A stretch of 5,040 bases of DNA from JBBRYW01 sp038253945 (GTDB lineage: Bacteria > Actinomycetota > Thermoleophilia > Gaiellales > Gaiellaceae): assembly GCA_038253945.1 (NCBI GenBank), contig JBBSGR010000041.1:1-5040 (forward strand), written 5' to 3'. A program made the translations under genes and the position numbers. How positions within the stretch are numbered: the stretch's first letter is position 1; each line of letters opens with the position of its first letter. The notes under the pieces were generated by a model. The model was not told the DNA's origin. It worked only from the letters and a program-made list of their open reading frames with translations, and did not search any database. Shown here in pieces: positions 4,905 through 5,040 of the stretch.

Positions 4905-5040
4905 TGTAGTGGCCACAGAGGTTTGAGACGCGGCTGATCGGGGGCTGGCCGCCGAGTGAGCCGTGGGGTCGTCGGTGGTTGTACCAGCGGAGGAAGCTGC
5001 TGAGGGCGCGGCTTCGGTGTTCGCTGCTGGGGTAGGCGAA
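4900..5040 (-). CDS. IS481-family transposase, C-terminal 46 residues
   Basis: This DDE-type integrase-core transposase is partial, with its N-terminus beyond the right edge. The visible residues include RALSSFLRWYNHRRPHGSL and GGQPPISRVSNLCG, the highly characteristic end of IS481/IS3-like integrase cores (a WYN-x-RPH-S-L-G pattern). The catalytic Asp and Glu residues lie upstream, outside the window. The final serine codon spans the presumed element edge, and the TAG stop (4902-4900) lies in the flanking target CTAG rather than in the element itself. The gene points toward the hydrolase remnant, in the same direction as it. Confidence 0.85.
   Translation of the reverse strand, partial: FAYPSSEHRSRALSSFLRWYNHRRPHGSLGGQPPISRVSNLCGHYS
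4905..5040. mobile_element. IS481-family insertion sequence, one end, continuing beyond window
   Basis: The element probably begins at TGTAGTGGCCACAGAGG. The TG(T) terminus is usual in this family, and the NCTAGN target directly precedes it. The rest of the segment codes for the transposase C-terminus, which reads outward into the terminal repeat. The other end, the catalytic core and the second target copy are outside the window, so the exact boundary is inferred from only one end. Confidence 0.7.

Overview
The window is strongly GC-rich, with third codon positions dominated by G and C, GTG starts at several genes and almost no AT-rich spacer. Together with an IS481-type transposase tail and a small cysteine-rich protein that resembles uncharacterised proteins I associate with deep-branching Actinobacteriota (Thermoleophilia: Gaiellales and Solirubrobacterales), this suggests a high-GC actinobacterium. 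The taxonomic call is inference from composition and recall, not from a search.

Layout. Positions 1-3463 hold three genes on the minus strand, in transcription order: a CaxA-type Ca2+/H+ antiporter (3463-2417), an ABC ATPase of the MacB/LolD type (2371-1610), and an FtsX-like ABC permease (1613 to beyond position 1). The last two overlap in an ATGA and surely form one exporter. The antiporter lies only 45 bp upstream and may share the transcript. Positions 3464-3705 form a divergent intergenic region. It contains a short remnant of a HAD-superfamily hydrolase start, a small hairpin and candidate promoters. Positions 3706-4119 (+) encode a 137-residue protein with nine cysteines, probably leaderless and of unknown function.

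Positions 4117-4544 are a non-coding tandem repeat array with a 101-103 bp period. It has four full copies plus a terminal palindrome. The first repeat base is also the first base of the cysteine-rich gene's stop codon. Each copy carries two hairpins. The second hairpin differs between copy 1 and copies 2-4 by a matched base-pair swap and a matched 2-bp indel, so the fold is kept while the sequence changes. This is the most unusual structure in the window.

Positions 4616-4903 (-) are the C-terminal third of an alpha/beta hydrolase, cut by an IS481-family element entering from the right edge (4905-5040). The insertion site reads TCTAGC, matching the NCTAGN target known for IS481, and the TAG in that target supplies the transposase stop codon.

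In function, the left half is membrane transport (calcium/proton exchange plus an ABC exporter of unknown cargo). The right half is a small accessory patch with a conserved unknown gene, a structured repeat array and a transposon-disrupted gene.
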